DNA of 10,162 nt. Origin: JAUXFS01 sp050329575. Lineage in GTDB: Bacteria; Pseudomonadota; Alphaproteobacteria; Rhodospirillales; Defluviicoccaceae. Shown piece by piece: positions 1-6,748 of this stretch. The number at the start of each line of letters is the position of its first letter. The stretch's first letter is position 1. The notes beneath the pieces are model-generated. The model saw only the letters and a program-made list of their open reading frames with translations, made no database searches and was not told the origin of the DNA. Both the position numbers and the translations under genes were made by a program. The DNA is taken from the NCBI GenBank assembly GCA_050329575.1, contig JBHJOP010000089.1, positions 1-10,162 of the forward strand, read 5' to 3'.

Positions 1-197
1 AGCGCATCGACGGCCTCGATCGCCTTGCGCACCGCCGGCAGCACCCGCTCGACCGCGACCTCGACCGCGGTGTCCTCGCTGAACGGGTTGCTCGCCTCGG
101 CCTTCGCCGGTTGCGGCGGCCGCGCCGCACCCGGGACCGGCCGATCGGCGTTGAGGGGAACCACCGTCCCCCCCCCGCCATGCCGACGTCCGAACAT
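1..197 (-). CDS. cpaF: Flp/Tad pilus assembly motor ATPase CpaF (TadA), N-terminal fragment
   Basis: Only the first 65 codons are in the window; the gene continues past the left edge, so none of the ATPase motifs (Walker A, Asp box, His box) can be seen. The call rests on position directly after cpaE in a complete flp-cpaABCDE series and on a low-complexity Pro/Ala-rich N-terminus followed by a helical stretch, as CpaF proteins often have before the conserved core. The ATG at 197 directly abuts the cpaE TAG stop (198-200), and a strong GAGGAGG sits about nine bases upstream inside the end of cpaE, so translation is probably coupled. CpaF would be the cytoplasmic secretion-type ATPase that powers Flp pilus assembly. 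Codons 8-10 are a run of nine G (C9 on the plus strand, 168-176), encoding glycines. The start is well supported; the identity is mostly contextual. Confidence 0.8.
   Translation of the reverse strand, partial: MFGRRHGGGGTVVPLNADRPVPGAARPPQPAKAEASNPFSEDTAVEVAVERVLPAVRKAIEAVDA
168..176. repeat. Homopolymer tract C9 (G9 in the cpaF coding strand)
   Basis: Nine consecutive C on the plus strand, read as GGG GGG GGG at codons 8-10 of cpaF. It lies close to the start codon of a motor gene, where a one-base slip would shift the whole protein. Whether it varies in the population cannot be told from one sequence. Confidence 0.9.
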
Positions 198-1421
198 CTA
201 GCCGTGCCTCCTCAACAGCCGTCGCCAGAACGGGGCATCGGCCGCGGCGGCGCGCGGACCCGAGAGGGAGCGGCTGAGGTCGCGAATCGCCTTGACCGCC
301 TTGGAGCCGCCGCCGACCTTCGCCAGCGGCTTGCCGCTCCCGGCACTGGCGGCGAACGGCTTCGGATCGAAGGGAATGACGCAATCGACCTTGACCTCGG
401 CTCCGCGCGCGAAGTCTGCCGCTGCGAGCTCGCCGCCCTTGTTCGCCCCCGTCCGGTTGAGCACGACCTTGACATCGGCGGACGGGGCCGACTTGCCGAC
501 CAGTGCGGCCAAGCGCATGCAGTCGCGCATGCCGGCGAGCGACGGCTCGGAAACGATCACCAGCGAGGACGGCGGCTGCAGCGCCGCCATCTGGGTCCGC
601 GCCCCGAACCGGGGCAGGTCCATGACCACGCACTGGAAGTCCGATCGCAGATGCTCGAGCAGCATTTCGATGCTGGTCGGATTCAGAGCCAGCGGACTGT
701 CGAGCGGTTCCTCGGCGCTCAGTACGAACAGGTTCTCGCTCTCGCGCACCATCGCCCGCTCGATGAACAGTCCGTCGATGCGCGACGGGTTCTCGAGTGC
801 CTCGCGAAAGCCGCGTCCGGCCTCGAGATCGAGAAACAGGCCGCAGGTCCCGAAGAACAGATCGAGATCGACGAGAGCCACCCGCAGCCCCTGCTCGTGG
901 GCCATCATCCAGGCGCAGTTGATCGCCACCGTGCTGGCACCGACCCCGCCGCGACTGCCGACGACCGCGGTCAGCCGACCGAGCCGGCTTTCCGGAACCT
1001 GCGGTGCCTCGGCCGCCTGCTCGGCCCGCGTGAACGCCTCGGCGAGGCCCTCCGAGGACACCGGCTTGACGAGGTAGTCCTGGATGCCGAGCGCCACGAG
1101 GCTGCGGTAGAGGTTGACGTCGTTGGTCTCGCCGATGGTGACCACCCGTGTTCCCTCGTCGCAGACTTCGGCCAGCGAGGCGATCCCGGCGAGCGGATCG
1201 CCGATCCCGGACAGATCGACCAACAGCAGCTTCGGCGTCGGCACGTCGGTGAGCTGGCGCACCGCATCGGTGAAACCAACCCGGGTGACCACCGGATCGG
1301 CGATGCCGATCGCGCCGGCCGCCCGCTTCACCGCGGTCTCCGTCTCGTTGTCGTTGACGAACGCCGCGAACGGACGCGGCGCCGCCGCGTTGGCGGCTCT
1401 CGACAGCTGTTTCTTCGCCAT
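198..1421 (-). CDS. cpaE: Flp/Tad pilus localisation ATPase CpaE (TadZ)
   Basis: A 407-residue cytoplasmic protein of the CpaE/TadZ family, which marks the pole or site where the Flp pilus machine assembles. Residues about 17-135 resemble a response-regulator receiver fold (VDLSG with Asp69 at the usual phosphoacceptor strand, LVKPVSSEGL near 117-125). A MinD/ParA-type domain begins near residue 150 with a deviant Walker A, GSRGGVGAST (155-164): the signature lysine is Arg157 and the P-loop lysine is Ala162, as is common in TadZ proteins. VALVDLDL (181-188) is the Walker A' region. The ATG at 1421 follows the cpaD stop by two bases, with GGGGAA upstream. The same frame stays open far upstream to 3551 under cpaD and cpaC, but that stretch is an artefact of high GC; the true protein starts at this ATG. 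The stop abuts cpaF. Confidence 0.93.
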   Translation of the reverse strand: MAKKQLSRAANAAAPRPFAAFVNDNETETAVKRAAGAIGIADPVVTRVGFTDAVRQLTDVPTPKLLLVDLSGIGDPLAGIASLAEVCDEGTRVVTIGETNDVNLYRSLVALGIQDYLVKPVSSEGLAEAFTRAEQAAEAPQVPESRLGRLTAVVGSRGGVGASTVAINCAWMMAHEQGLRVALVDLDLFFGTCGLFLDLEAGRGFREALENPSRIDGLFIERAMVRESENLFVLSAEEPLDSPLALNPTSIEMLLEHLRSDFQCVVMDLPRFGARTQMAALQPPSSLVIVSEPSLAGMRDCMRLAALVGKSAPSADVKVVLNRTGANKGGELAAADFARGAEVKVDCVIPFDPKPFAASAGSGKPLAKVGGGSKAVKAIRDLSRSLSGPRAAAADAPFWRRLLRRHG

Positions 1422-1423
1422 CG

Positions 1424-2131
1424 TCAGTTCCCCGTCGCCGAGCCGCCGCCGAACACGTTCTGGGTCGAGACGTCGTCCCTGAGCGGGGTGGTCTCGCCCT
1501 TGCGGTAGCGCTCCAGCGATCCGGCGAGCCGTTCGCCGTCGGCCGGTCCCGGATCGCCGCCGCGAACCAGGTCGTTCGGGTCGGCCACCATCATCCCGAA
1601 GTTGATCGCGGTGGCGCAGCTCCAGTTGCTGGTCGGCCGGTTGATGGCGTTGTCGGAGAGGGGCTGGGTCCAGTCGGGACACGCCGGCAGGCCGACCACA
1701 TGGCGGCGGACGATCACCGTCACCGTCTCTCCCGATGCCGGTCCGTCGCCGCGATCGTCGATCAGAGCCGCGACCCGAACCTCGCTGAGGCGGAGAAACG
1801 CAGCGACCGCCTCGGTCCGCCGCTCGGCGATCCGTCGCGCCGCCGCGTCGTCGGCATCCTCGGGCGACGCCGCCGAGAGATAGACGCGGTCGCCGTAGCC
1901 GACGTCGATGCGCCCGACGAACGCCTCCAATGCGCGCGCCTGATCGCGTTCGAGGCTGAACTGCCCGGCGGGAAAGGCGACCTGGTGCCGGAACTGGACG
2001 AGATGCGGTTGTGGCTCGCGACGTACGACCGGGCCGTCGTAGCGGTCCAGGCAGCCCGACAGCGATCCGCCGACCGCCGAGATCGAGAGCAGGGCGAGCA
2101 CGCGCGCGATCGTCCGTAGCTTGGGGTCCAT
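1424..2131 (-). CDS. cpaD: Flp/Tad pilus assembly lipoprotein CpaD
   Basis: A 235-residue CpaD-family protein. It starts with a lipoprotein signal: hydrophobic residues 9-24 and a lipobox ending in Cys27 (LSGC), so the mature protein should be lipid-anchored, probably in the outer membrane. The middle has an OmpA/CpaD-like pattern (RRIAERRTEAVAAFL near residues 100-115, with VTVIVRR later). The family hallmark follows: CPDW, then a two-Asn stretch, then SNWSCATAINFGMMVADPND and LVRG. CpaD is thought to act with the secretin CpaC at the outer membrane. The ATG at 2131 is preceded by GAGAGGA overlapping the cpaC stop, with 12 bases between the genes, which suggests coupling. Length and motifs fit the family; nothing is missing. 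Confidence 0.92.
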   Translation of the reverse strand: MDPKLRTIARVLALLSISAVGGSLSGCLDRYDGPVVRREPQPHLVQFRHQVAFPAGQFSLERDQARALEAFVGRIDVGYGDRVYLSAASPEDADDAAARRIAERRTEAVAAFLRLSEVRVAALIDDRGDGPASGETVTVIVRRHVVGLPACPDWTQPLSDNAINRPTSNWSCATAINFGMMVADPNDLVRGGDPGPADGERLAGSLERYRKGETTPLRDDVSTQNVFGGGSATGN

Positions 2132-2143
2132 GACTGCGTCCTC

Positions 2144-3553
2144 TCAATCGAGCAGGTAGCCGACGCGGCCGACCAGCCGCGTCCCGGTGGCGTCGACCGT
2201 CGACGGTTCTCCCGCGGCCGGGCCGCGCTGCCAGGTGCTGGTCGTGAACAGCCGCTGCAGGTCGGTGGGAGGCGAGAAGCCGTCGTTGGGCGCCGCCAGC
2301 TGGGTCGGCGACGGCCGGACGATGTAAGGGGTGACGATGATCACCAGCTCGGTCTCGTTGCGCCGGAACCGGTCGGACTTGAACAGCCCTCCCAGCACCG
2401 GGATGTCGGCGAGGAACGGAAACTTGTGGATGTCGTGGGCCGAGTTGTTGGCCAGCAGACCGGCGATGGCGAAGCTCTGGCCGCTCGCCAGTTCCACCGT
2501 CGTCTCCGCCCGCCGGACCACCAGCGCCGGGATGGTGATGACGTCGCCCAACCCGATCGGCAGCGACACCGCCCCCTCGTCGGACAGCTTGCTGACCTCC
2601 GGCCGTACGTGCAGGTTGATCCGCTTGCCGCCGAGGATGGTCGGGGTGAACGCCAAGGACACGCCGAACTTCTTGAACTCGACCGTCACCCGATCGTTGC
2701 CCTGCGGGACCAGGATCGGGAACTCGCCGCCGGCGAGGAAGCTCGCGGTCTCGCCGGTGAGCGCCGTCACGTTGGGCTCGGCGAGGACGCTGATCAGGCC
2801 CTCGTCGTCGAGGGCGTCGATCATCGCGTTGATGTCCCAGCTGCCGGGGGTGAGGCTGGCGGTCAGGGTGTCCTGGGTGGCCCCGACGGTAAACGGGTTG
2901 AAGGTGGTGAACCTGAGGCCGAGGTTGCCGATCTCGCCGATGATCCGCCAGTTGAAGCCGAGCTGCTTCTCGATGTCGCGGCTGACCTCGGCGATGCGCA
3001 CCCGAAGATTGACCTGCACCGGCGCGCTGACGCCGATCCGGTTGATCAGATCGGCCTCCTCGCCGATGAAGCGCGCGGCCAGACGGCGGACGTTCTCGGA
3101 CATGCCGGCGTTGTCGACCATGCCGTCGATGACGATCGAGTCTTCGACGCTGGTCACCGTGATCTCGGCCTCCGGGTAGAGGTCGCGGACAGCGGCGTTG
3201 AGCCGGCTGAGATTGTGGCTCACCGTCACGTCGATGTTGGCGAGCACGTTCTCGCCGGCATCGACCGCATAGAGGGTGGTCTGGCCCGGCTTCTTGCCGA
3301 GCAGATAGACGAGCCGCGGCGACTTCACTTGGATGTCGCACACCTCGGGATCGGCCACGAACACCGTCGCGGCGGGCCTGTCGAGGCGGACCAGGCTGCC
3401 CTTGTTGACCTCGACGCGCAGCGACCCCTTCTGGCCGCCGACGACCTCGCCGGCCTGCACCGCCGCTACCGCCACGACGCAGGTCAGCACCAGCGCCCAC
3501 AGGGCGCCGGCGATGCGATGTCCGAGGAGAGTGCCAAAGTTCGGGGTCCACAT
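2144..3553 (-). CDS. cpaC: Flp/Tad pilus secretin CpaC (RcpA)
   Basis: A 469-residue outer-membrane secretin through which the Flp pilus exits. Residues 1-34 look like a Sec signal peptide, with a probable cut after VQA at 34. The N-terminal periplasmic domain (about 40-190) carries the pilus-secretin N-domain pattern (LRVEVNKGSLVRLDRP, VYLLGKKPGQTTLY) followed by a BON-like part. The secretin core begins near residue 205 (VNLRVRIAEVSRDIEKQLGF) and includes LAEPNVTALTGETASFLAGG. It ends with the classic secretin signature FPFLADIPVLGGLFKSDRFR (378-397) and ELVIIVTPYIVRP, ending at residue 414. A 55-residue tail follows. The ATG at 3553 is 11 bases from the cpaB stop, with TAGGAGA as ribosome binding site overlapping that stop. 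Normal length, no sign of damage. Confidence 0.95.
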   Translation of the reverse strand: MWTPNFGTLLGHRIAGALWALVLTCVVAVAAVQAGEVVGGQKGSLRVEVNKGSLVRLDRPAATVFVADPEVCDIQVKSPRLVYLLGKKPGQTTLYAVDAGENVLANIDVTVSHNLSRLNAAVRDLYPEAEITVTSVEDSIVIDGMVDNAGMSENVRRLAARFIGEEADLINRIGVSAPVQVNLRVRIAEVSRDIEKQLGFNWRIIGEIGNLGLRFTTFNPFTVGATQDTLTASLTPGSWDINAMIDALDDEGLISVLAEPNVTALTGETASFLAGGEFPILVPQGNDRVTVEFKKFGVSLAFTPTILGGKRINLHVRPEVSKLSDEGAVSLPIGLGDVITIPALVVRRAETTVELASGQSFAIAGLLANNSAHDIHKFPFLADIPVLGGLFKSDRFRRNETELVIIVTPYIVRPSPTQLAAPNDGFSPPTDLQRLFTTSTWQRGPAAGEPSTVDATGTRLVGRVGYLLD

Positions 3554-3564
3554 GGCGGGGTCTC

Positions 3565-4476
3565 CTAGAATTTGACCTGCTCGGCCTGACTGCCGCGCAG
3601 GACGTCGATGGTCTGGGCGCTACCGCCGGGATACGGCAGGCCGCCGGGGGCGCCGACCATGTAGAGGACGTCGAGATCGCGGGTGAAGCTGGGCTTCGGC
3701 TTGGCGTTGCCGAGCGCGCCGCCGACGGCCGGCTGCAACGATCCGTCCGCCGAGTCGTCCTCGCGGGCGAGGCTGTGCAGGCTCAACGACAGCGATCCGA
3801 TCTCGAGCGCGAGGGCGATCTTCTCGGCCTCCTTCGGCATCACCTCGAGGGTTGCCGTCTTCGCCACCTTGGCCGATCCGTCGGCGTTCTCGACCCGCTG
3901 ATCGATCGCCAGCACCCGGATTCCGTCGAGCAGCGTCTCGCTGAAGTAGCGGGTCCGGTTCTCGTCGGAGTCCTCGTCCTTGACGGTGGTGCGGAAGGTC
4001 AGGATGACGTCGACCGCGTCGCCGGGGAACACGAAGCCGGCGATGCCGCTGGTCGCGTCGACCGGAACCGAGACCGCGCGCTTGCCGACCTCCAGCACCG
4101 CGGCGAGAAACCCGCGCTCGCCCGGGCGGACCACCCGCGCGGCGGTGATCGGCTCGCCGGCGAACAGCCGGGTGCGGACCACCCCGCCTTCCAGCAGCTG
4201 TTCGGAATCCCGGCCCCTGACGAGGTAGCCGTCGATGATGCCGTCCTCCGGCCACGGCTGCCACTTGAGGTGCTCCGGCTTGACGAAGGTGCCGGTCGCC
4301 AGATCCTGGCCGGCGACCAGGACCTCCTTCACCGGCATCGACGGCGCCGCCTCGACCACCGGCGGGCGGCTCTCCAGGGCGGCCCGCTGGCCGGCGACCC
4401 AGTTCTTGGCGACGTAGGCGGTCGCCGCCGCCGCCGACAGGGCGAACAGGACCAGCAGCACGGTGCGCAGGTTCAT
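3565..4476 (-). CDS. cpaB: Flp/Tad pilus assembly protein CpaB (RcpC)
   Basis: A 303-residue CpaB/RcpC protein. Residues 4-23 form one hydrophobic N-terminal membrane anchor, leaving most of the protein in the periplasm. A SAF-type domain follows (VLVAGQDLATGTFVKPEHL, about 53-70, through GEPITAARVV near 108-116), then the family-specific block RAVSVPVDATSGIAGFVFPG (133-152) with DAVDVILTF. The role of CpaB is not fixed biochemically; it is linked to the secretin complex and pilus assembly. The ATG at 4476 has AAGGAAGGA upstream, and 25 bases separate it from cpaA. It sits in the standard cpaA-cpaB-cpaC order. Confidence 0.94.
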   Translation of the reverse strand: MNLRTVLLVLFALSAAAATAYVAKNWVAGQRAALESRPPVVEAAPSMPVKEVLVAGQDLATGTFVKPEHLKWQPWPEDGIIDGYLVRGRDSEQLLEGGVVRTRLFAGEPITAARVVRPGERGFLAAVLEVGKRAVSVPVDATSGIAGFVFPGDAVDVILTFRTTVKDEDSDENRTRYFSETLLDGIRVLAIDQRVENADGSAKVAKTATLEVMPKEAEKIALALEIGSLSLSLHSLAREDDSADGSLQPAVGGALGNAKPKPSFTRDLDVLYMVGAPGGLPYPGGSAQTIDVLRGSQAEQVKF

Positions 4477-4501
4477 GGCCTTGGTTCCTTCCTTGCGCGG
4501 T

Positions 4502-5008
4502 TCAGCCGCCGAGCAGCCGGGGGCCGATGGTCAGGTAGGCGCCGGCGGCGATGGCAACGGCATAGGGAACGGCGCGGCCGAGCAGCACGTCGCGGATGTC
4601 TTCGCCGCCGACCCCCTCGAAGAATCGCGCCAGCACGAACCGCCACCGGGTCAGCATCGCCAGCGCCACGCCGCCGCCCACCGCAGTCGTCGCCAGCACG
4701 AAATCGAGGACCATCGCCGGCCCCGCCCACAACGCCGTCGCCGCCATCAGCTTGACGTCGCCTCCGCCCACCGCGCCGACCGCGAACGCGACCAGGCCGA
4801 GCGCGAAGACACCGGCCGCGACAGCGACCGCGCCCGGCCAGTCGACCGTCCCGGAACCGGCCAGCACGTGCACCGGATAGAGAGCGGCGATGGCGAGCGA
4901 GATCCGGTTCGGAATCCGCAGCGACTCGATGTCGGACACGACAGCGAGCCCGAGCAGGCCGAGAAACAGCGTAATGACGAACAGGTCGATCGAAATCAGG
5001 CCGAACAT
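4502..5008 (-). CDS. cpaA: Prepilin peptidase CpaA (TadV), type IV aspartic protease
   Basis: A 168-residue, very hydrophobic membrane protein of the short CpaA/TadV class, which lacks the N-methyltransferase domain of PilD. Both catalytic aspartates of this family are visible: Asp26 in VVSDIESLRIPN and Asp84 in GGGDVKLMAATALW, each at a membrane edge. About five to six transmembrane segments can be drawn. It should cleave the Flp prepilin encoded just upstream at its Gly15-Ala16 site, on the cytoplasmic face of the inner membrane. The ATG at 5008 is the natural start because the first hydrophobic segment begins immediately. No strong Shine-Dalgarno is seen (only GAG seven to eight bases upstream), unlike its neighbours, so its expression may be weaker than the rest. 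Confidence 0.92.
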   Translation of the reverse strand: MFGLISIDLFVITLFLGLLGLAVVSDIESLRIPNRISLAIAALYPVHVLAGSGTVDWPGAVAVAAGVFALGLVAFAVGAVGGGDVKLMAATALWAGPAMVLDFVLATTAVGGGVALAMLTRWRFVLARFFEGVGGEDIRDVLLGRAVPYAVAIAAGAYLTIGPRLLGG

Positions 5009-5110
5009 GGGGTCTCGGGGTCAAGAGGTCGTTCGGTTCAGGCCGCCCGAGGGCAAGCCGACGCTTTGCTGTTCCTCCGCTCCTCCGTTTCGCCTCTCCG
5101 GTCGGGTCGA

Positions 5111-5132
5111 GGCGGCGCCCGCAGGCGCCGCC
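5111..5132 (-). promoter_or_regulatory. Perfect GC-rich stem-loop in the flp-cpaA spacer
   Basis: GGCGGCGCC (5111-5119), loop CGCA, GGCGCCGCC (5124-5132): a perfect nine-pair stem of G-C pairs only with a four-base loop. It lies in the otherwise gene-free 227-bp spacer between the pilin stop and the cpaA start. No T-run follows on either strand, so it is not a textbook intrinsic terminator. It may be a partial terminator, an mRNA 3'-end stabiliser or a processing barrier that leaves more pilin mRNA than assembly mRNA; that role is inferred. The rest of 5009-5235 shows no supportable gene. Confidence 0.55.
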
Positions 5133-5235
5133 CTCCCGCCGAGGAGATTGACCCGATGATACGGGGACCGACCCTTGCGGGTGACGATCCGTCGTTCAGG
5201 AAGGAAGGTCCGGCTGGGCGTTGCCCGTCCCGGTC

Positions 5236-5415
5236 TTACGGCGCCGCATCACCGAGAACGGTGGCGACCGAGGTGAACATGGTATCCAGCGATCCGCCCA
5301 TCATCGTCAGAGCGGTGATCGCGGCGACCGAAACCAGGGCAGCGATCAGCCCGTACTCGATGGCGGTCGCGCCGGACTCGTCCTTGAGAAGCTTGGCGAG
5401 GATGTTCGTTTTCAT
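5236..5415 (-). CDS. Flp/Fap-type major pilin (PilA-like prepilin)
   Basis: A 59-residue type IVb Flp prepilin, the structural subunit of the pilus. It has a short basic leader (KLLKDESG), a cleavage site between Gly15 and Ala16, the invariant Glu20-Tyr21 pair of the Flp family (ATAIEYGLIAALVSVAAI), a single hydrophobic helix of about 20 residues, and a short C-terminus ending in VLGDAAP. The ATG at 5415 is chosen because GGAGG lies directly upstream and the leader length fits; the frame stays open upstream to 5631, but that part is AT-rich and unlike coding sequence here. Only one pilin is present. It is the first gene of the tad operon and is separated from cpaA by a hairpin-containing spacer, in line with a pilin needed in large excess. 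Confidence 0.95.
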   Translation of the reverse strand: MKTNILAKLLKDESGATAIEYGLIAALVSVAAITALTMMGGSLDTMFTSVATVLGDAAP

Positions 5416-5457
5416 AACTACCTCCGGTTCAAAAACAACACATTCCCCCAACGCATG

Positions 5458-5492
5458 ACCATGACGATAATATTTAAGACGAGATAGGTCAA
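5458..5492 (-). promoter_or_regulatory. Candidate promoter for the flp/cpa operon
   Basis: On the minus strand, TTGACC (5492-5487) resembles a -35 box, and TATCGT follows after 17 bases as a weak -10. It lies in the AT-rich island upstream of the pilin and would give a 5' leader of about 40 bases. The -10 match is poor and an overlapping TATTAT would give only a 14-base gap, so the exact site is uncertain. That a promoter lies in this island is more secure than this placement. Confidence 0.35.
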
Positions 5493-5540
5493 AAGTTTTA
5501 TTTGCAATGATCATATGGTTATCGTTGTGTGGAAAATCTC

Positions 5541-5570
5541 TTGAGCCACTCCGTTTATTGGCTTTATATT
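5541..5570 (+). promoter_or_regulatory. Candidate sigma-70-type promoter for the divergent 5661 gene
   Basis: TTGAGC (5541-5546), an 18-base gap, then TATATT (5565-5570): four of six and five of six matches to the housekeeping consensus. It points towards the small cysteine-rich gene starting at 5661, giving a leader of about 85 bases. AT-rich sequence produces such matches by chance, so this is tentative. Confidence 0.35.
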
Positions 5571-5660
5571 TTCGGAAATTTTTTTCGAATCCCATCCTCT
5601 CGTTTACGATCGCGCAACCGGTCGTCGGCATAATCGGGCGGCAACCGCGAGGCGTTCGCG

Positions 5661-6026
5661 ATGATGACAGACAATTCTTTCGAAACCGTCGCCACGGCCG
5701 CGATCGCCGCGATCGTCCTGGCCATCGCGATCGCGGTCGCCGGCAGCCGCGCCGCGGCGATCGCCGACGACCGGACGCTCTGTCGCGCCGAGGTGCTGGG
5801 TGCGGCCGCCTGTCTCTCCGGCCGGCTGTGCGAATGCGTCTACGATCGCGGCGGCACCGTCACCGGCACCCCGGCCGGCTTCCGCTGGGACTGCGGGGTC
5901 CTCCGCCCCGGCTGCGGCGATGCGGCCACCGTTCCGGCGACCGAGAACCCGTTCCAGGGCCCCTACCCGCTGGCGGTCGGCATCGACCGCCCCGCCCGAC
6001 CGACGCGCGATCAATCAGGAGACTGA
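5661..6026 (+). CDS. Small membrane-anchored cysteine-rich protein, unknown function
   Basis: A 121-residue protein I do not recognise. Residues about 10-29 are a hydrophobic Ala/Ile-rich segment (AIAAIVLAIAIAVAG), either an N-terminal anchor or an uncleaved signal, with the rest probably in the periplasm. The exported part contains six cysteines (41, 51, 57, 59, 78, 85), an even number that would suit disulphide bonds, including a CEC pair. The C-terminus is Pro-rich. The ATG at 5661 has GAGG eight bases upstream; ATG 5664 is an alternative. It is divergent from the pilin across the AT-rich island, so a link to the pilus (a minor pilin-like or envelope factor) is possible, but it lacks the Gly/Glu-Tyr prepilin motif of Flp. 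High-GC third positions and a fitting ribosome site support a real gene. Confidence 0.65.
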   Translation: MMTDNSFETVATAAIAAIVLAIAIAVAGSRAAAIADDRTLCRAEVLGAAACLSGRLCECVYDRGGTVTGTPAGFRWDCGVLRPGCGDAATVPATENPFQGPYPLAVGIDRPARPTRDQSGD

Positions 6027-6037
6027 CGTCGTCCGGC

Positions 6038-6055
6038 CGACCCGCCGCGGGGTCG
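6038..6055 (+). terminator. Weak hairpin after the 5661 gene
   Basis: CGACCC (6038-6043), a six-base loop, GGGTCG (6050-6055), starting 12 bases after the stop at 6026. Six pairs and no T-run, so at best a weak or factor-assisted terminator separating this gene from the next three. Confidence 0.3.
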
Positions 6056-6084
6056 TTGCCAGTGGTGCGGCAAGGCACTAGGGT
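6056..6084 (+). promoter_or_regulatory. Candidate promoter for the 6112-8121 gene group
   Basis: TTGCCA (6056-6061), a 17-base gap, TAGGGT (6079-6084). The -35 matches five of six; the -10 keeps only the first two and last bases of TATAAT, which is tolerable in GC-rich Alphaproteobacteria. It lies directly after the hairpin at 6038-6055 and would start a transcript about 20 bases before the ATG at 6112. Confidence 0.35.
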
Positions 6085-6111
6085 TCACGACATGATCGAG
6101 GAGCGAAGGTC

Positions 6112-6735
6112 ATGCCGCACGCCGCATCGTCGTCGTTGATCCGCTGGCTGGTCGTCGCGGTGCTCTCGGGCCCGGTATGGGTGACGCCACTCCGCGCCGG
6201 GGGCGGTCCCGCGGCGATGATCGAGGACTTCCACGCCACCCTGCTCGAGGTGATGAAGCGGGCCGAGGACCTCGGGGTCGACGGCCGCTATCGGGTCCTC
6301 GAACCGCGGGTGCGGGAGACCTATGATTTCCCGCGTATGATCCGCATCGCCGCCGGCCCGCGATGGACCCGGGCGACGCCCGAGGAGCAGGACGCGCTGC
6401 TCGCCGCGTTCGCGCACTTCAGCGTCGGCACCTACGCGGCGCGGTTCGACGGCTACGCCGGCGAGCGCTTCGAAACCCTCGGCGAGCGGCCGGGGCCACG
6501 GGAGACGGTGCTGGTCGACACCCGAATCGTCCGCACGGACGCGCCCGCCGTCGCCCTCACCTATGTCGTCGAGCGGCGGGACGACCGCTGGCGGGTGATC
6601 GACGTCCTGCTCGACGGGACGATCAGCGAACTGGCGATGCGCCGGTCCGAGTACCGCACCCTCGGCGGCAGCACCGCCGCCGGGCTCGCCGAGGCGCTCG
6701 ACGCCGCCGCCGCCGCGCTCATCGCCGAGCGCTGA
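6112..6735 (+). CDS. HpnM/MlaC-family periplasmic lipid-transport protein
   Basis: A 207-residue exported protein. Residues about 10-29 form a signal peptide (cut probably after LRA at 29). The mature part follows the MlaC/Ttg2D fold and most resembles the HpnM branch tied to hopanoid-producing bacteria: DFHATLLEVMKRA, GRYRVLEPRVRETYDFPRMI, GPRWTRATPEEQDALLAAF, TYAARFDGYAGERFETLGER, then WRVIDVLLDGTISELAMRRS near the C-terminus. MlaC proteins ferry phospholipid between outer-membrane MlaA and an inner-membrane MCE transporter; HpnM is thought to handle hopanoids or related lipids. No mlaA, MCE or hpn genes are in the window, so the exact cargo is open. The ATG at 6112 has GAGGAG eight bases upstream, and an overlapping ATG at 6092 is in another frame. 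The next gene starts 13 bases after its stop. Confidence 0.87.
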   Translation: MPHAASSSLIRWLVVAVLSGPVWVTPLRAGGGPAAMIEDFHATLLEVMKRAEDLGVDGRYRVLEPRVRETYDFPRMIRIAAGPRWTRATPEEQDALLAAFAHFSVGTYAARFDGYAGERFETLGERPGPRETVLVDTRIVRTDAPAVALTYVVERRDDRWRVIDVLLDGTISELAMRRSEYRTLGGSTAAGLAEALDAAAAALIAER

Positions 6736-6748
6736 GGAGCAACGCGAG

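Noticed and set aside
930..969. Missing P-loop lysine in CpaE as a possible defect
   Set aside because: Altered Walker A motifs are common in the CpaE/TadZ family, so Arg157/Ala162 is not a sign of decay.
111..1508. A 465-codon plus-strand open frame opposite cpaE and the cpaE/cpaD junction
   Set aside because: No recognisable domain, and it lies wholly antisense to well-supported tad genes.
198..3551. A single 1117-codon open frame on the minus strand
   Set aside because: Only the last 407 codons are real (CpaE). The upstream part runs under cpaC and cpaD in another frame and reads as Arg/Gly/Pro-rich low-complexity sequence, a by-product of few stops in GC-rich DNA.
2426..3568. A 380-codon plus-strand open frame opposite cpaC
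   Set aside because: Antisense shadow of a secretin with full signature; the composition is typical of complementary GC-rich frames.
5416..5631. A longer pilin starting at 5631
   Set aside because: It would put about 72 non-conserved, AT-rich-coded residues before a normal Flp leader; the internal ATG at 5415 has a good ribosome site and the right leader length.
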